Below are positions 44,803 to 52,159 of a stretch of DNA of 64,000 bases, piece after piece (the first letter of the stretch is position 1; each line of letters starts with the position of its first letter). The stretch spans positions 1 to 64,000 of the forward strand of contig JAYODW010000019.1 of assembly GCA_038116745.1 (NCBI GenBank), read 5' to 3'. The position numbers and the translations under genes are program-made. The stretch comes from JAYODW01 sp038116745. Its GTDB lineage: Bacteria > Pseudomonadota > Gammaproteobacteria > Ga0077536. The notes beneath the pieces were generated by a model, which had not been told where the DNA came from, did no database searches, and was given only the letters and a program-made list of their open reading frames with translations.

Positions 44803-45222
44803 TCAATCTAGCAGACGGAATGCAGGCAGGGTCAGCGCACCGTCCACGTCGATGAAGTCGAGCATGACGGGCAGTCCCAGGCGGAGCCGATCGGTCCCGC
44901 TGTCGGTCAGCCGGCCGAGCAGGCGCACGCCTTCTTCCAGGTCGACGGTCAGCATGGTGTAAGGCACGTCGCGCTTGAAGCCCGGGTGAAACGGGTGATG
45001 ACACACTGTCCAGCTGTGCACGCTGCCGCGACCGGAGGCGGTGACCCAGTCGTGATCAAAGGCATAGCAATGAGGGCACAGCGGGCGGGGGTAGTGGCGC
45101 AGTCGCAGACAGCCGCTGCAGCGCTGAATGACCAGACGATGCTCGCGCAATGCCTCCCAGTAGGGGCGCGTTTCGAGCCCGGGTTCGGGGCGAGGAGGGG
45201 CTGGCAGGCTATCGGTAGTCAT
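44803..45222 (-). CDS. Zn-ribbon OB-fold (DUF35) protein
   Basis: A 139-residue DUF35 protein. A zinc ribbon of two C-x2-C pairs (RCSGCLRLRHYPRPLCPHC, about 35-53) is followed by an OB fold. It sits between the thiolase-like gene (6 nt upstream) and the MaoC genes. In steroid degraders such a domain anchors an Ltp2-type aldolase to the hydratase. It is the second DUF35 gene in the window; the first (22036) also follows a thiolase-like gene. Confidence 0.88.
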   Translation of the reverse strand: MTTDSLPAPPRPEPGLETRPYWEALREHRLVIQRCSGCLRLRHYPRPLCPHCYAFDHDWVTASGRGSVHSWTVCHHPFHPGFKRDVPYTMLTVDLEEGVRLLGRLTDSGTDRLRLGLPVMLDFIDVDGALTLPAFRLLD

Positions 45223-45228
45223 GCGGGC

Positions 45229-46380
45229 TCAGCGGTGCATGATGGCAATTGAACCGTCGCCGAGATCGCCGAACCCGGTGACCAGGCCGACCTCCGCGTC
45301 TACCACCTGTCGCCGGCCGCAGTCGCCGCGCAGCTGACGAACCAGCTCCACGATGTGATTCATGCCGGCGATGTGGGCTTCCGACAACAGGCCACCGTGT
45401 GTGTTGATCGGGAGCTCACCGCCCAGCCCGATCCGCCCGTTCTGAACGAAGGCTCCGCCCTCACCCTTAGCGCAGAAGCCGAGATCTTCGAGCTGACACA
45501 GCACGATATAGGTGAAACAGTCGTAGATCTCGGCGACGTCGATATCGGCGTGCGTCACGCCGGCCATGTCGAAGGCGACCGGTGCCGCGCGGGCGATCCC
45601 AAGACGGGTCAGCTCGGGGCGCTGGGAAATCGTGCTGGGAGAATCCGGGTGCCCTTCAGCTACGCCGCCGATGAGCACCGGACGATGCCTCAGATCCGGT
45701 GCGCATTCGGCCGCGCTGACAACCACGGCGGCGGCGCCAGCACTCTCAAGGCAGCAGTCGAACAGGCGGAAGGGGTCGGCGATCATGCGTGAAGTCTGAT
45801 GATCGGCCAGGGTCATGTCCTTGCGCATCATGGCGCGGTCATTCATCTGGGCGTGGCGGCGGCAGGTCATGGCGACTTCGGCGAACTGCTCGCTGGTAGT
45901 GCCGAAGCGCTCCATGTGGCGTCTGGCCATAGCGGCATAGAACTGGGCCGGGGCGTTCACGCCGAGCGGCATTTCGAACTCAGCCACGAGGTGCATCTGC
46001 GGCATTTCGGCGAGCCGCTTGGTAATCCGCCCACCAGAAATGCTGCCGCGGCCGAGTGCGACGAGAACGTGGCGCGCGACACCGGTGGCGACGGCCATGG
46101 TGGCTGTCTGCAGCGCGGCCACAGGGCTCGCTCCGCCCATGGGCGTGAGTGCGGAATAGCGCAGGTCCGGCAGTCCGAGGTTCGTGATGAAGTCTTCCGC
46201 CACGATGCCGCCAGCCCCGTAGGGGATGACGCCATCAATGTCCGTCGGAGACAGGCCGGCGTCACGGATCGCATTGAGTGATGCTTCCAGCGTCAGCGCC
46301 AGCGCGCTGCGCGTCGTCTCACGCTGATAGGCGGTCTCACCGACCCCGGTGACGGCAGCCTTGTCGCGCAGGAAGTTCAT
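45229..46380 (-). CDS. Thiolase-like/Ltp2-type protein without active-site cysteine
   Basis: A 383-residue SCP-x-type thiolase relative. The region of the catalytic Cys reads LTPMGGASPVAAL, so no nucleophile is present. The later blocks ESAGAAAVVVSAAE, DVAEIYDCFTYIVLCQLEDLGFC and PINTHGGLLSEAH are typical of the Ltp2 branch. With a DUF35 and two MaoC genes directly downstream, a retro-aldol cleavage of a beta-hydroxyacyl-CoA is the best hypothesis. The start at 46380 lies 5 nt after the stop of the SDR gene; the open frame extends to 46488 but overlaps that gene. Confidence 0.86.
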   Translation of the reverse strand: MNFLRDKAAVTGVGETAYQRETTRSALALTLEASLNAIRDAGLSPTDIDGVIPYGAGGIVAEDFITNLGLPDLRYSALTPMGGASPVAALQTATMAVATGVARHVLVALGRGSISGGRITKRLAEMPQMHLVAEFEMPLGVNAPAQFYAAMARRHMERFGTTSEQFAEVAMTCRRHAQMNDRAMMRKDMTLADHQTSRMIADPFRLFDCCLESAGAAAVVVSAAECAPDLRHRPVLIGGVAEGHPDSPSTISQRPELTRLGIARAAPVAFDMAGVTHADIDVAEIYDCFTYIVLCQLEDLGFCAKGEGGAFVQNGRIGLGGELPINTHGGLLSEAHIAGMNHIVELVRQLRGDCGRRQVVDAEVGLVTGFGDLGDGSIAIMHR

Positions 46381-46385
46381 GCAGC

Positions 46386-47048
46386 TCAGGACAGTCCGAC
46401 GACCGGGACGAGCGCGCCGTGCACGGCACGGGCTGCGTCTGAACCCAGAAAGCAGATCACCTCGGCGAGATCGGCGGGCGACACCCACTTGCTGTGATTC
46501 GCGTCGGGCATATCAGCGCGATTGGTTGGCGTATCGATGATGCTGGGTAACACCGCGTTGACATTGATGCCATGACCACGCAGCTCTTTCGCCATGCCTT
46601 CGGTCAGCCGCATGACGGTGCTTTTTGCCGCCACGTAGGCGCCCATGCTGGCTTGTCCTTCACGGGCGAAGTTGGCGCCGACATTGACAATGCTGCCGCG
46701 TCCGCGAGCCATCATGCCGGGCACAACCGCGGCCACCATATTGCGCATGGTGACGACATTCATCCGATACATGGCTGCCCAGTCGTCTTCGCTGGTCTCG
46801 TGAACTGCGGGTCCCATGGCGAAGCCGCCGGCGATGTTGAACACGCCGTCGACAGCACCCACGGCGTTCACGCAGCCAGTGACAATTTCTGCCGAGGTCA
46901 GGTCCACCACATAGCGGTTATCCGCGTCATGCTCAAAGTGAAGATCGAACTCGACTACGCGCGCGCCGTGGCCGACAGCACACTGCACAACCTGGCGGCC
47001 GAGCGCGCCGTTAGCTCCGGTCACGATGATGGTTTTCCCTTGCAGCAT
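46386..47048 (-). CDS. Short-chain dehydrogenase/reductase
   Basis: A 220-residue SDR, at the short end of the family. The cofactor loop TGANGALG is at 10-17, a short NIAGG segment near 71, and the catalytic Y-x3-K in AYVAAKSTV near 147-151. It opens the five-gene operon (SDR, thiolase-like, DUF35, two MaoC genes) with 5-nt gaps, and could oxidise the hydroxyacyl intermediate or reduce the ketone produced by cleavage. The start has GGAGCC about 6-11 nt upstream. Confidence 0.88.
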   Translation of the reverse strand: MLQGKTIIVTGANGALGRQVVQCAVGHGARVVEFDLHFEHDADNRYVVDLTSAEIVTGCVNAVGAVDGVFNIAGGFAMGPAVHETSEDDWAAMYRMNVVTMRNMVAAVVPGMMARGRGSIVNVGANFAREGQASMGAYVAAKSTVMRLTEGMAKELRGHGINVNAVLPSIIDTPTNRADMPDANHSKWVSPADLAEVICFLGSDAARAVHGALVPVVGLS

Positions 47049-47267
47049 GCTGGGCTCCTTGGCGGCGTTGCGGATCTGCTTCCGGCGGGGTGCCGGAGTC
47101 TAGCATAGGGGCGCAGAGCCTCGACGGGCCCTGTATTCAGCGTTTAAGCTCGGCCTGTCCGCCGCGCTGCGCGCGATTATTTCGAGCCCGCGACGCAGTC
47201 CCGGAGTGCGTTTCCGCGCCGGTCTGCGCGGTCGCATCAACACACACGAAGCTAAGGGAGAGGACAC

Positions 47268-48374
47268 ATGCACGTAGGCTATACCCCGATTTTTCAGAAT
47301 CCCGGCAATGCGCGCTCTGACGCGGAGGTCTATCGCGAGGAGGTGCGCCTGGCAGAGCTGGCTGAGCCGCTCGGCTTCGATTCGGTGTGGGGCATCGAGC
47401 ACCACTTCACCGACTACACCATGTGTCCTGATGTGGTGCAGTTCCTCACCTATATGGCGGGACGCACGCAGCGGGTGAAACTCGGGTCCAGTGTGATTGT
47501 GCTGCCCTGGCATGACCCGATGCGCGTCGCAGAGCAGATCAGCCTGCTCGACAACCTGTCCGGGGGACGCATGATCCTCGGTCTGGGCCGGGGTCTGGGG
47601 AATGTTGAGTACTCCGGTTTCCGTATCGATCAGGGCGAAGGTCGCGCGCGTTTTGTGGAGTACGCCGAACTGCTGCTCGAAGGCCTCGAGCGCGGCTATC
47701 TCGAGGGCGGCTCGCTGACCCAACAGCCGCGGCGCGATATCCGCCCGTTTCCCTGCCGCTCGTTCCGTGGGCGCACCTACGCGGCGGCGGTTTCTCCCGA
47801 ATCGATGCCCATCATGGCGCGCCTGGGGGTAGGGTTGCTCGTGATCCCGCAGAAACCGTGGGAAGTGGTCAAACAGGATTTCGCGATCTACCACGCTGAA
47901 TGGGCCAAGCATCACGACACGCCGCCACCGCCACCCCTTTGCGGTGGTTTCATGTTCGTCGACACCGACGCCAAGCGTGCCGAGGACATGGCCTATCAAT
48001 GGATTGGCGCCTACTACCACACGGCAATGAAACACTACGAGATGACGGCGGCGAAGTTCGGCCAGCACGACGGTTACGAGTTTTATCGCAACGTCGGAAA
48101 ATACATCGAGAAGCAGGGCATGGACGGCGCTGCGCGTGACTTTGCTGAACTGATGCCCTGGGGCACCCCGGCGCAGGTACTGGAAAAGATTGCCTATATC
48201 CGGGAAGTCATTGATCCCAATGCAGTGCTGTGCAACCTCAGCTATGCCGGCATGCCGTGGGATGAGGCTGAGCGCAACATGCGCTGTTTTGCTGAGCACG
48301 TGATGCCCGAGCTGCACCGCTGGGAGACACCACCGCTGGCAGAGCCGATGCCCCTCAACCTGCGCGCTGCCTGA
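47268..48374 (+). CDS. LLM-class flavin-dependent oxidoreductase
   Basis: A 368-residue luciferase-family enzyme: N-terminal VGYTPIFQN, GFDSVWGIEHHFTDYTM near 38-54, KLGSSVIVLPWHDP, and SGGRMILGLGRGLGNVEY. The HH pair near 47-48 and the EHHF block are like alkanal monooxygenase (LuxA-like) relatives. It is divergent from the SDR operon, 219 bp away, and ends at a hairpin facing the OsmC gene. GGGAGAGG lies 8 nt upstream of the ATG, so the start is well defined. Confidence 0.88.
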   Translation: MHVGYTPIFQNPGNARSDAEVYREEVRLAELAEPLGFDSVWGIEHHFTDYTMCPDVVQFLTYMAGRTQRVKLGSSVIVLPWHDPMRVAEQISLLDNLSGGRMILGLGRGLGNVEYSGFRIDQGEGRARFVEYAELLLEGLERGYLEGGSLTQQPRRDIRPFPCRSFRGRTYAAAVSPESMPIMARLGVGLLVIPQKPWEVVKQDFAIYHAEWAKHHDTPPPPPLCGGFMFVDTDAKRAEDMAYQWIGAYYHTAMKHYEMTAAKFGQHDGYEFYRNVGKYIEKQGMDGAARDFAELMPWGTPAQVLEKIAYIREVIDPNAVLCNLSYAGMPWDEAERNMRCFAEHVMPELHRWETPPLAEPMPLNLRAA

Positions 48375-48404
48375 GACCGGGCAGACAAGGGTCAATCAGA
48401 CCAG

Positions 48405-48429
48405 GCGCGGGCATCTCGGCTGCCCGCGC
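48405..48429. terminator. 9-bp perfect hairpin between LLM and OsmC genes
   Basis: GCGCGGGCA (48405-48413) and its exact complement (48421-48429) enclose a 7-nt loop. It sits between the two converging stop codons. No T-tract is adjacent. Confidence 0.55.
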
Positions 48430-48441
48430 TCAGGCCCGGGG

Positions 48442-48951
48442 CTAATTGAAACGGGTCGATACCGCGATGGTCGGACGCTGCTGGATGGTCTGCAGGACGA
48501 CGCAGTAGCGTTCGGTCAGTCGCGCAATCTTTTCGAGAGTCTCTGGCGCGGTGTCCTCTGCGGCGAGGTCAAAGTGCAGGCGCAGGTCGCGGAATCCCAC
48601 GGGAGCATCCCTGGCGACGCCGAGCGTGCCACGAAAATCGAGGTCGCCTTCAGCGCGGATCGTCGAGCGGGTCAGCGTGATGCCGAAAGCGGTGGCGACC
48701 GCCTGCAGGGTGACACCTGCGCAGGCGACCAGCGCCTCGAGCAGCATATCGCCGGAACAGGCTTGCATGCCGCTGCCGCCTGTTGCCGGATGCAGGCCGG
48801 CTTCGACCAGTCCTTTGCTCGTATCGAGCCGGCACGCGATGCCTTCAGTACCGTGCGACTCCGCCGCAAGGGTGACCACCGCAGCCTCGGGCTCGGTGCG
48901 ATAGCGGTCTTTGAGCGGTGCCTGAAGCGTTTTGAGTGCGTCTGCGTCCAT
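48442..48951 (-). CDS. OsmC-family peroxide/thiol-stress protein
   Basis: A 169-residue OsmC/YhfA-fold protein. Conserved elements are the ACSGDMLLEALVACAGVTL helix with two cysteines (peroxidase-type residues near 65 and 75) and LDFRGTLGV near 105. OsmC-like proteins reduce organic hydroperoxides using thiols. It stands alone on the minus strand next to a PPOX-family gene (50 bp away). It could share detoxification work with the AhpD-like and UGSC genes 1 kb further, which run in the opposite direction. Confidence 0.85.
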   Translation of the reverse strand: MDADALKTLQAPLKDRYRTEPEAAVVTLAAESHGTEGIACRLDTSKGLVEAGLHPATGGSGMQACSGDMLLEALVACAGVTLQAVATAFGITLTRSTIRAEGDLDFRGTLGVARDAPVGFRDLRLHFDLAAEDTAPETLEKIARLTERYCVVLQTIQQRPTIAVSTRFN

Positions 48952-49001
48952 GGAAGTTCCTCGTGGTTGGTTTGCGTTTCGGGGATAAGCCGACGGCAGT
49001 G

Positions 49002-49487
49002 TCAGTAGACACCGCCCAGCTTGGCGTGATCCCAGGACATGGTCTGTTGCGCGTGAAATTTGAGCACCAGGCGCTTTGCGGCCCGTTTCTCTGCGCCGGC
49101 ACGGAACGAGGCGTCATCCACGCTGGCGGCGCCGTCGCCGCGCGCGGCGTCGGAGTGCTTGCGGCAGGCGAGCATGCACGCGAGGGTTGCGTCGCGGTCA
49201 TCGATGATCTCGGTCTGCGCGTGGATCACGACTGAGCGCAGTTCCTCATAACGCACGCCGCTTTCGATCAGAAGCGTCGCGCGCGGATCGCGCTGCAGAT
49301 TGAACACCTTCTGGCTTTTCCTGTAGGTCGTCATGGCGATGCAGCCGTCGTCCTCGATGCAGAAATGCATCGGCATGGGATGGGGGAAGCCGCCGGGACC
49401 GTTGGAAACCACGATGATGGTGAGCTGGCTGGCGATGTACCGGGCGACTTCGTCTTCGGTCATGGCAATAATCTGGCGTCGCGACAA
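49002..49487 (-). CDS. PPOX-class (pyridoxamine oxidase-like) flavin protein
   Basis: A 161-residue split-barrel FMN/F420-type protein. The order MTEDEVARYIASQLTIIVVS, GGFPHPMPMHFCIED, MTTYRKSQKVFNLQRDP and TLLIESG matches the PPOX family used by F420-dependent or haem/biliverdin-type enzymes. The cofactor is not fixed by sequence. It lies just after the OsmC gene on the same strand (50-bp gap) and is divergent from the redox operon starting at 49622. Confidence 0.85.
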   Translation of the reverse strand: MSRRQIIAMTEDEVARYIASQLTIIVVSNGPGGFPHPMPMHFCIEDDGCIAMTTYRKSQKVFNLQRDPRATLLIESGVRYEELRSVVIHAQTEIIDDRDATLACMLACRKHSDAARGDGAASVDDASFRAGAEKRAAKRLVLKFHAQQTMSWDHAKLGGVY

Positions 49488-49621
49488 GGTGCTGCTCCTT
49501 TAGCCGAACCTGAGGTAAGGCTGGCAGTGTAGTCCACCCTGCGGCATCTAGTGTCCGGTTGCGCCGCCGAGTCTGCGTTGGTTCGCTACACTAATACCTT
49601 CGCTGTGAGGAGACTTCCCGA

Positions 49622-50194
49622 ATGAGTGAGCAGCCCATCAGTCGGTATCCGGTGCCGGAGCTCAATGAGCTGCCGGAGGATATCCGGAGCATGATCCTGG
49701 CGGTGCAGGAAAAGGCGGGTTTTATTCCCAACGTGTTTCTGTCTCTGGCGCATCGACCGGACGAGTTCCGCGCGTTCTTTGCCTTCCACGACGCGCTGAT
49801 GGAGAAGGAGAGTGGTCTCAGCAAGGTGGAGCGGGAAATGATCGTGGTGGCGACCTCGGCAGAAAACGACTGCCTGTATTGCGTGGTCGCGCACGGCGCA
49901 ATCCTGCGGATCCGCGCCAAGGCGCCCCTGCTCGCTGATCAGCTGGCGACCAATTACCGCAAAGCGGACATCTCCCCACGGCAGCGTGCGATGCTCGATT
50001 TCGCGCTCAAAGTCTGTACCGATGCTCGCGCGGTCGGGGACGCCGACTTTGCGACGTTGCATGAACATGGTTTCAGCGACGAAGACATCTGGGACATTGC
50101 GGGTATCACTGCGTTTTTCGGGCTCAGTAACCGTATGGCTAATTTCCTGTCCATGCGTCCGAACGACGAATTTTTCACCATGGGGCGCGGCTGA
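49622..50194 (+). CDS. AhpD-like peroxidase-related protein
   Basis: A 190-residue member of the peroxidase-related carboxymuconolactone-decarboxylase branch. The active site is C84-x2-C87-x3-H91 (NDCLYCVVAHG), with a preceding acid helix and the long C-terminal helix pair ending in NFLSMRP. Such proteins reduce peroxides with thiol partners. It is first in a four-gene run: the thioredoxin-fold fusion gene begins 3 nt after its stop, and the UGSC selenoprotein gene follows that. GAGGAG about 9 nt before the ATG supports the start. Nearby genes support a joint thiol-redox role. Confidence 0.9.
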   Translation: MSEQPISRYPVPELNELPEDIRSMILAVQEKAGFIPNVFLSLAHRPDEFRAFFAFHDALMEKESGLSKVEREMIVVATSAENDCLYCVVAHGAILRIRAKAPLLADQLATNYRKADISPRQRAMLDFALKVCTDARAVGDADFATLHEHGFSDEDIWDIAGITAFFGLSNRMANFLSMRPNDEFFTMGRG

Positions 50195-50196
50195 TC

Positions 50197-51627
50197 ATGG
50201 GCGCCACGCGGGATGACGGATTCATTGCTTTCGTTAAACGCGACTGCCCTACCTGCGTGCTGATAGAGCCGGTGCTGCAGTCCCTGGCCGAGCAGGGTCA
50301 CGCGCTGACCGTCTATTCGCAGGATGACCCCACTTTCCCGTCAATGTCAGGCGTGGTCGATGACCGCGATCTCGAGCACTCCTACAGACAGGCAATCGAG
50401 ACCGTGCCGACGCTGATCCGCGTGCAGGCCGGGCAGGAAAGTGCCCGGGTGATCGGCTGGCAGCGGGAGGAGTGGGTCGCCCTGACGGGGGCGCAGACGC
50501 TCGGCGCCGGACTGCCCGACTATCGTCCAGGCTGCGGTTCACGCTCGGTCGACCCGGGCATGCCCGAGCGCCTGGCGGCGCGCTATGACGCCGATCGCCT
50601 GGTCGCCCGGCGCGTAACCGTCGGCGACCTTGAAGACGATATCGAGCTTTGCTTCGAACGCGGCTGGAGCGACGGCCTGCCGCTGGTACCACCCACGGCT
50701 GAGCGCGTGATGCGCATGCTCCAGGGCACCACTCGCGCGCCTGACGACGTCGTCGGTCTGGTGCCGCCGAACCACTCCCCGGCGACGGTGACGAAAGTCG
50801 CGATCAATGCCGTCATGGCCGGCTGCAAACCGGAGTACCTGCCCGTCGTGCTCGCAGCCGTTGAAGCGGCGCTGGATCCTGCTTTCTGCCTGCACGGACT
50901 TCTGGCCACGACCTGGTTCTCCGGCCCCATGATTATCGTGAATGGCCCGATGGCGGCCGCGATTGAGATGAACTCCAGGGGGAATGTCCTCGGTCAGGGG
51001 AATCGGGCGAACGCAACGATCGGGCGTGCGCTGCAGCTGCTGGTGCGCAATGTCGGTGGCGGCAAACCACAGGAAGCCGATCAGTCCACTTTCGGGTCGC
51101 CGACCAAGTTCGGCTTCTGCTTTGCGGAGGACGAAAATACGCCCTGGGCTTCATTGGCAGAGGAGCGTGGTGTCGCGCGGGGGCGATCTGCGGTGACCCT
51201 GTTCAGCGCGGACGGGCCGATAGGCTGCGCCGATCAGAAGTCGCGCGCCCCGGAGGGGCTGATTGCCTCAATCGCGGGCACGCTCAAAACCATTGACCAC
51301 CACCAGATGGCGAATGCGGCGGATGTTGTCGTTGTGATTGGGCCCGAGCATGGTCGGGTATTCGACGACGCCTCATGGACCAAAGCTGAGGCCACGGCTG
51401 CGCTGCATGCGGCGACCCGTATCCAGGGTCGTGATCTTGGTATGGGAACGGACGCGGCTGCGCCAGTGGCGGCGGCCGATGCCGGCACGCTGGCGAAGTT
51501 CCGCGAAGGCGGGATACAGCTGGTACGGGCCGGCGGTGATGCCGGCATGTTTTCCGCGATCATCCCGGGTTGGCTCATGAAGGGCACGCTCGGGACCGAT
51601 CCGGTCACCAGGGAGATACAGACATGA
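50197..51627 (+). CDS. Thioredoxin-fold domain fused to an uncharacterised UGSC-associated domain
   Basis: A 476-residue two-part protein. The N-terminal part (about 1-95) looks thioredoxin-like, with C17-P-T-C20 at the start of a helix and a cis-Pro-type TVPTLIRV strand near 65-72. The rest (about 120-470) is a domain I do not know by function. It has CFERGWSDGLPLVPPT (about 151-166), VAINAVMAGCKPEYLPVV, a glycine-rich GQGNRANATIGRAL segment and VVVVIGPEHGRVF, suggesting a catalytic alpha/beta domain. The stop overlaps the start of the UGSC gene (ATGA), so the two are translated together. It may deliver electrons to, or take them from, the selenoprotein. Confidence 0.85.
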   Translation: MGATRDDGFIAFVKRDCPTCVLIEPVLQSLAEQGHALTVYSQDDPTFPSMSGVVDDRDLEHSYRQAIETVPTLIRVQAGQESARVIGWQREEWVALTGAQTLGAGLPDYRPGCGSRSVDPGMPERLAARYDADRLVARRVTVGDLEDDIELCFERGWSDGLPLVPPTAERVMRMLQGTTRAPDDVVGLVPPNHSPATVTKVAINAVMAGCKPEYLPVVLAAVEAALDPAFCLHGLLATTWFSGPMIIVNGPMAAAIEMNSRGNVLGQGNRANATIGRALQLLVRNVGGGKPQEADQSTFGSPTKFGFCFAEDENTPWASLAEERGVARGRSAVTLFSADGPIGCADQKSRAPEGLIASIAGTLKTIDHHQMANAADVVVVIGPEHGRVFDDASWTKAEATAALHAATRIQGRDLGMGTDAAAPVAAADAGTLAKFREGGIQLVRAGGDAGMFSAIIPGWLMKGTLGTDPVTREIQT

Positions 51628-52154
51628 CAACTACCTTGCTTGATCCGACAGGCGAACTTGAGCCTGTCGTCCGGCTGCCGCGCGGCAAGCCTGGCAACCT
51701 TGGCGGGCTGACTCTCGGTCTGCTCGATATTTCGAAGTCACGCGGTGACGTGTTTCTAAACCGTCTGGAGACGCTTTTCGCGTCGCGCGGGGTTACAGTC
51801 AAGCGCTACAAGAAGCCGACCTTTACCAAGCCTGCACCCGTCTCGCTGCTGCAGCAGATTGCCGGTGAGGTCGATGTCGTCGTCGAAGGCCTGGCTGACT
51901 GAGGCTCGTGTACGTCGTGCAGTTTGCAGGACATACGAGAGCTGGACAGTCGCGGTATCGCTGGCGGTTACATCGCCTCTGAGGTATTCCAGACCGCGGC
52001 GCGCACGCAGGGTGATGCCGTGGGATTTCATCCGGACAGCGTGTTCGTCTCGCATCCAATTCAGGATCGAACGGATGCTGAAATGGAGGCGCTGGCCGAG
52101 CAGGCTTTCGAGCGCGTGTGGGCGCTGGTCAGCAGCGCACCCGTGACGGCATAG
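51624..52154 (+). CDS. UGSC-family selenoprotein (in-frame TGA = Sec93)
   Basis: A 176-residue protein read through an in-frame TGA at 51900-51902 (codon 93). It reads GLAD-U-GSC-TSC, so Sec93, Cys96 and Cys99 form the redox site. After the TGA the frame continues for 83 residues with ordinary codon usage (DIRELDSRGIAGGY, then EALAEQAFERVWAL) to TAG at 52152. The N-terminal 92 residues (GGLTLGLLDISKSRG, then VDVVVEGLAD) form a Rossmann-like half that makes no sense as a stand-alone protein. The UGSC/CGSC family is known as a selenoprotein family of unestablished function, often beside thioredoxin-like genes. ATG overlaps the previous stop (ATGA). A SECIS-like hairpin follows the TGA. An ordinary annotation would truncate it at residue 92. 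Confidence 0.92.
51905..51939 (+). promoter_or_regulatory. Candidate bacterial SECIS element in the UGSC gene
   Basis: A 7-bp stem (51905-51911 with 51933-51939, one G-U) has an AC bulge at 51912-51913, then GUC/GAC (51914-51916 with 51930-51932), a G-G mismatch, and UGCA/UGCA (51918-51921 with 51925-51928) around a GUU loop. The loop G is 20 nt after the TGA. Bacterial SECIS elements have a small apical loop with a G among its first bases at about 16-37 nt after the UGA, as in E. coli fdhF. It would bind SelB during translation. Confidence 0.75.
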
Positions 52155-52159
52155 CTTCG

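Noticed and set aside
50197..51627. Second selenoprotein through a Sec variant of CPTC
   Set aside because: The codons at the thioredoxin-type site encode Cys, and no in-frame TGA with downstream homology occurs in this gene or in its neighbours.
51900..51902. TGA in the UGSC gene read as a real stop or a frameshift/pseudogene
   Set aside because: The downstream frame keeps the same phase with an ordinary protein and a proper stop, the motif is exactly U-G-S-C, and a SECIS-like hairpin follows. No indel is needed to join the halves.
51924..52154. Separate 76-residue gene
   Set aside because: It starts inside the SECIS-like region without an ATG in good context and is the C-terminal half of the selenoprotein.
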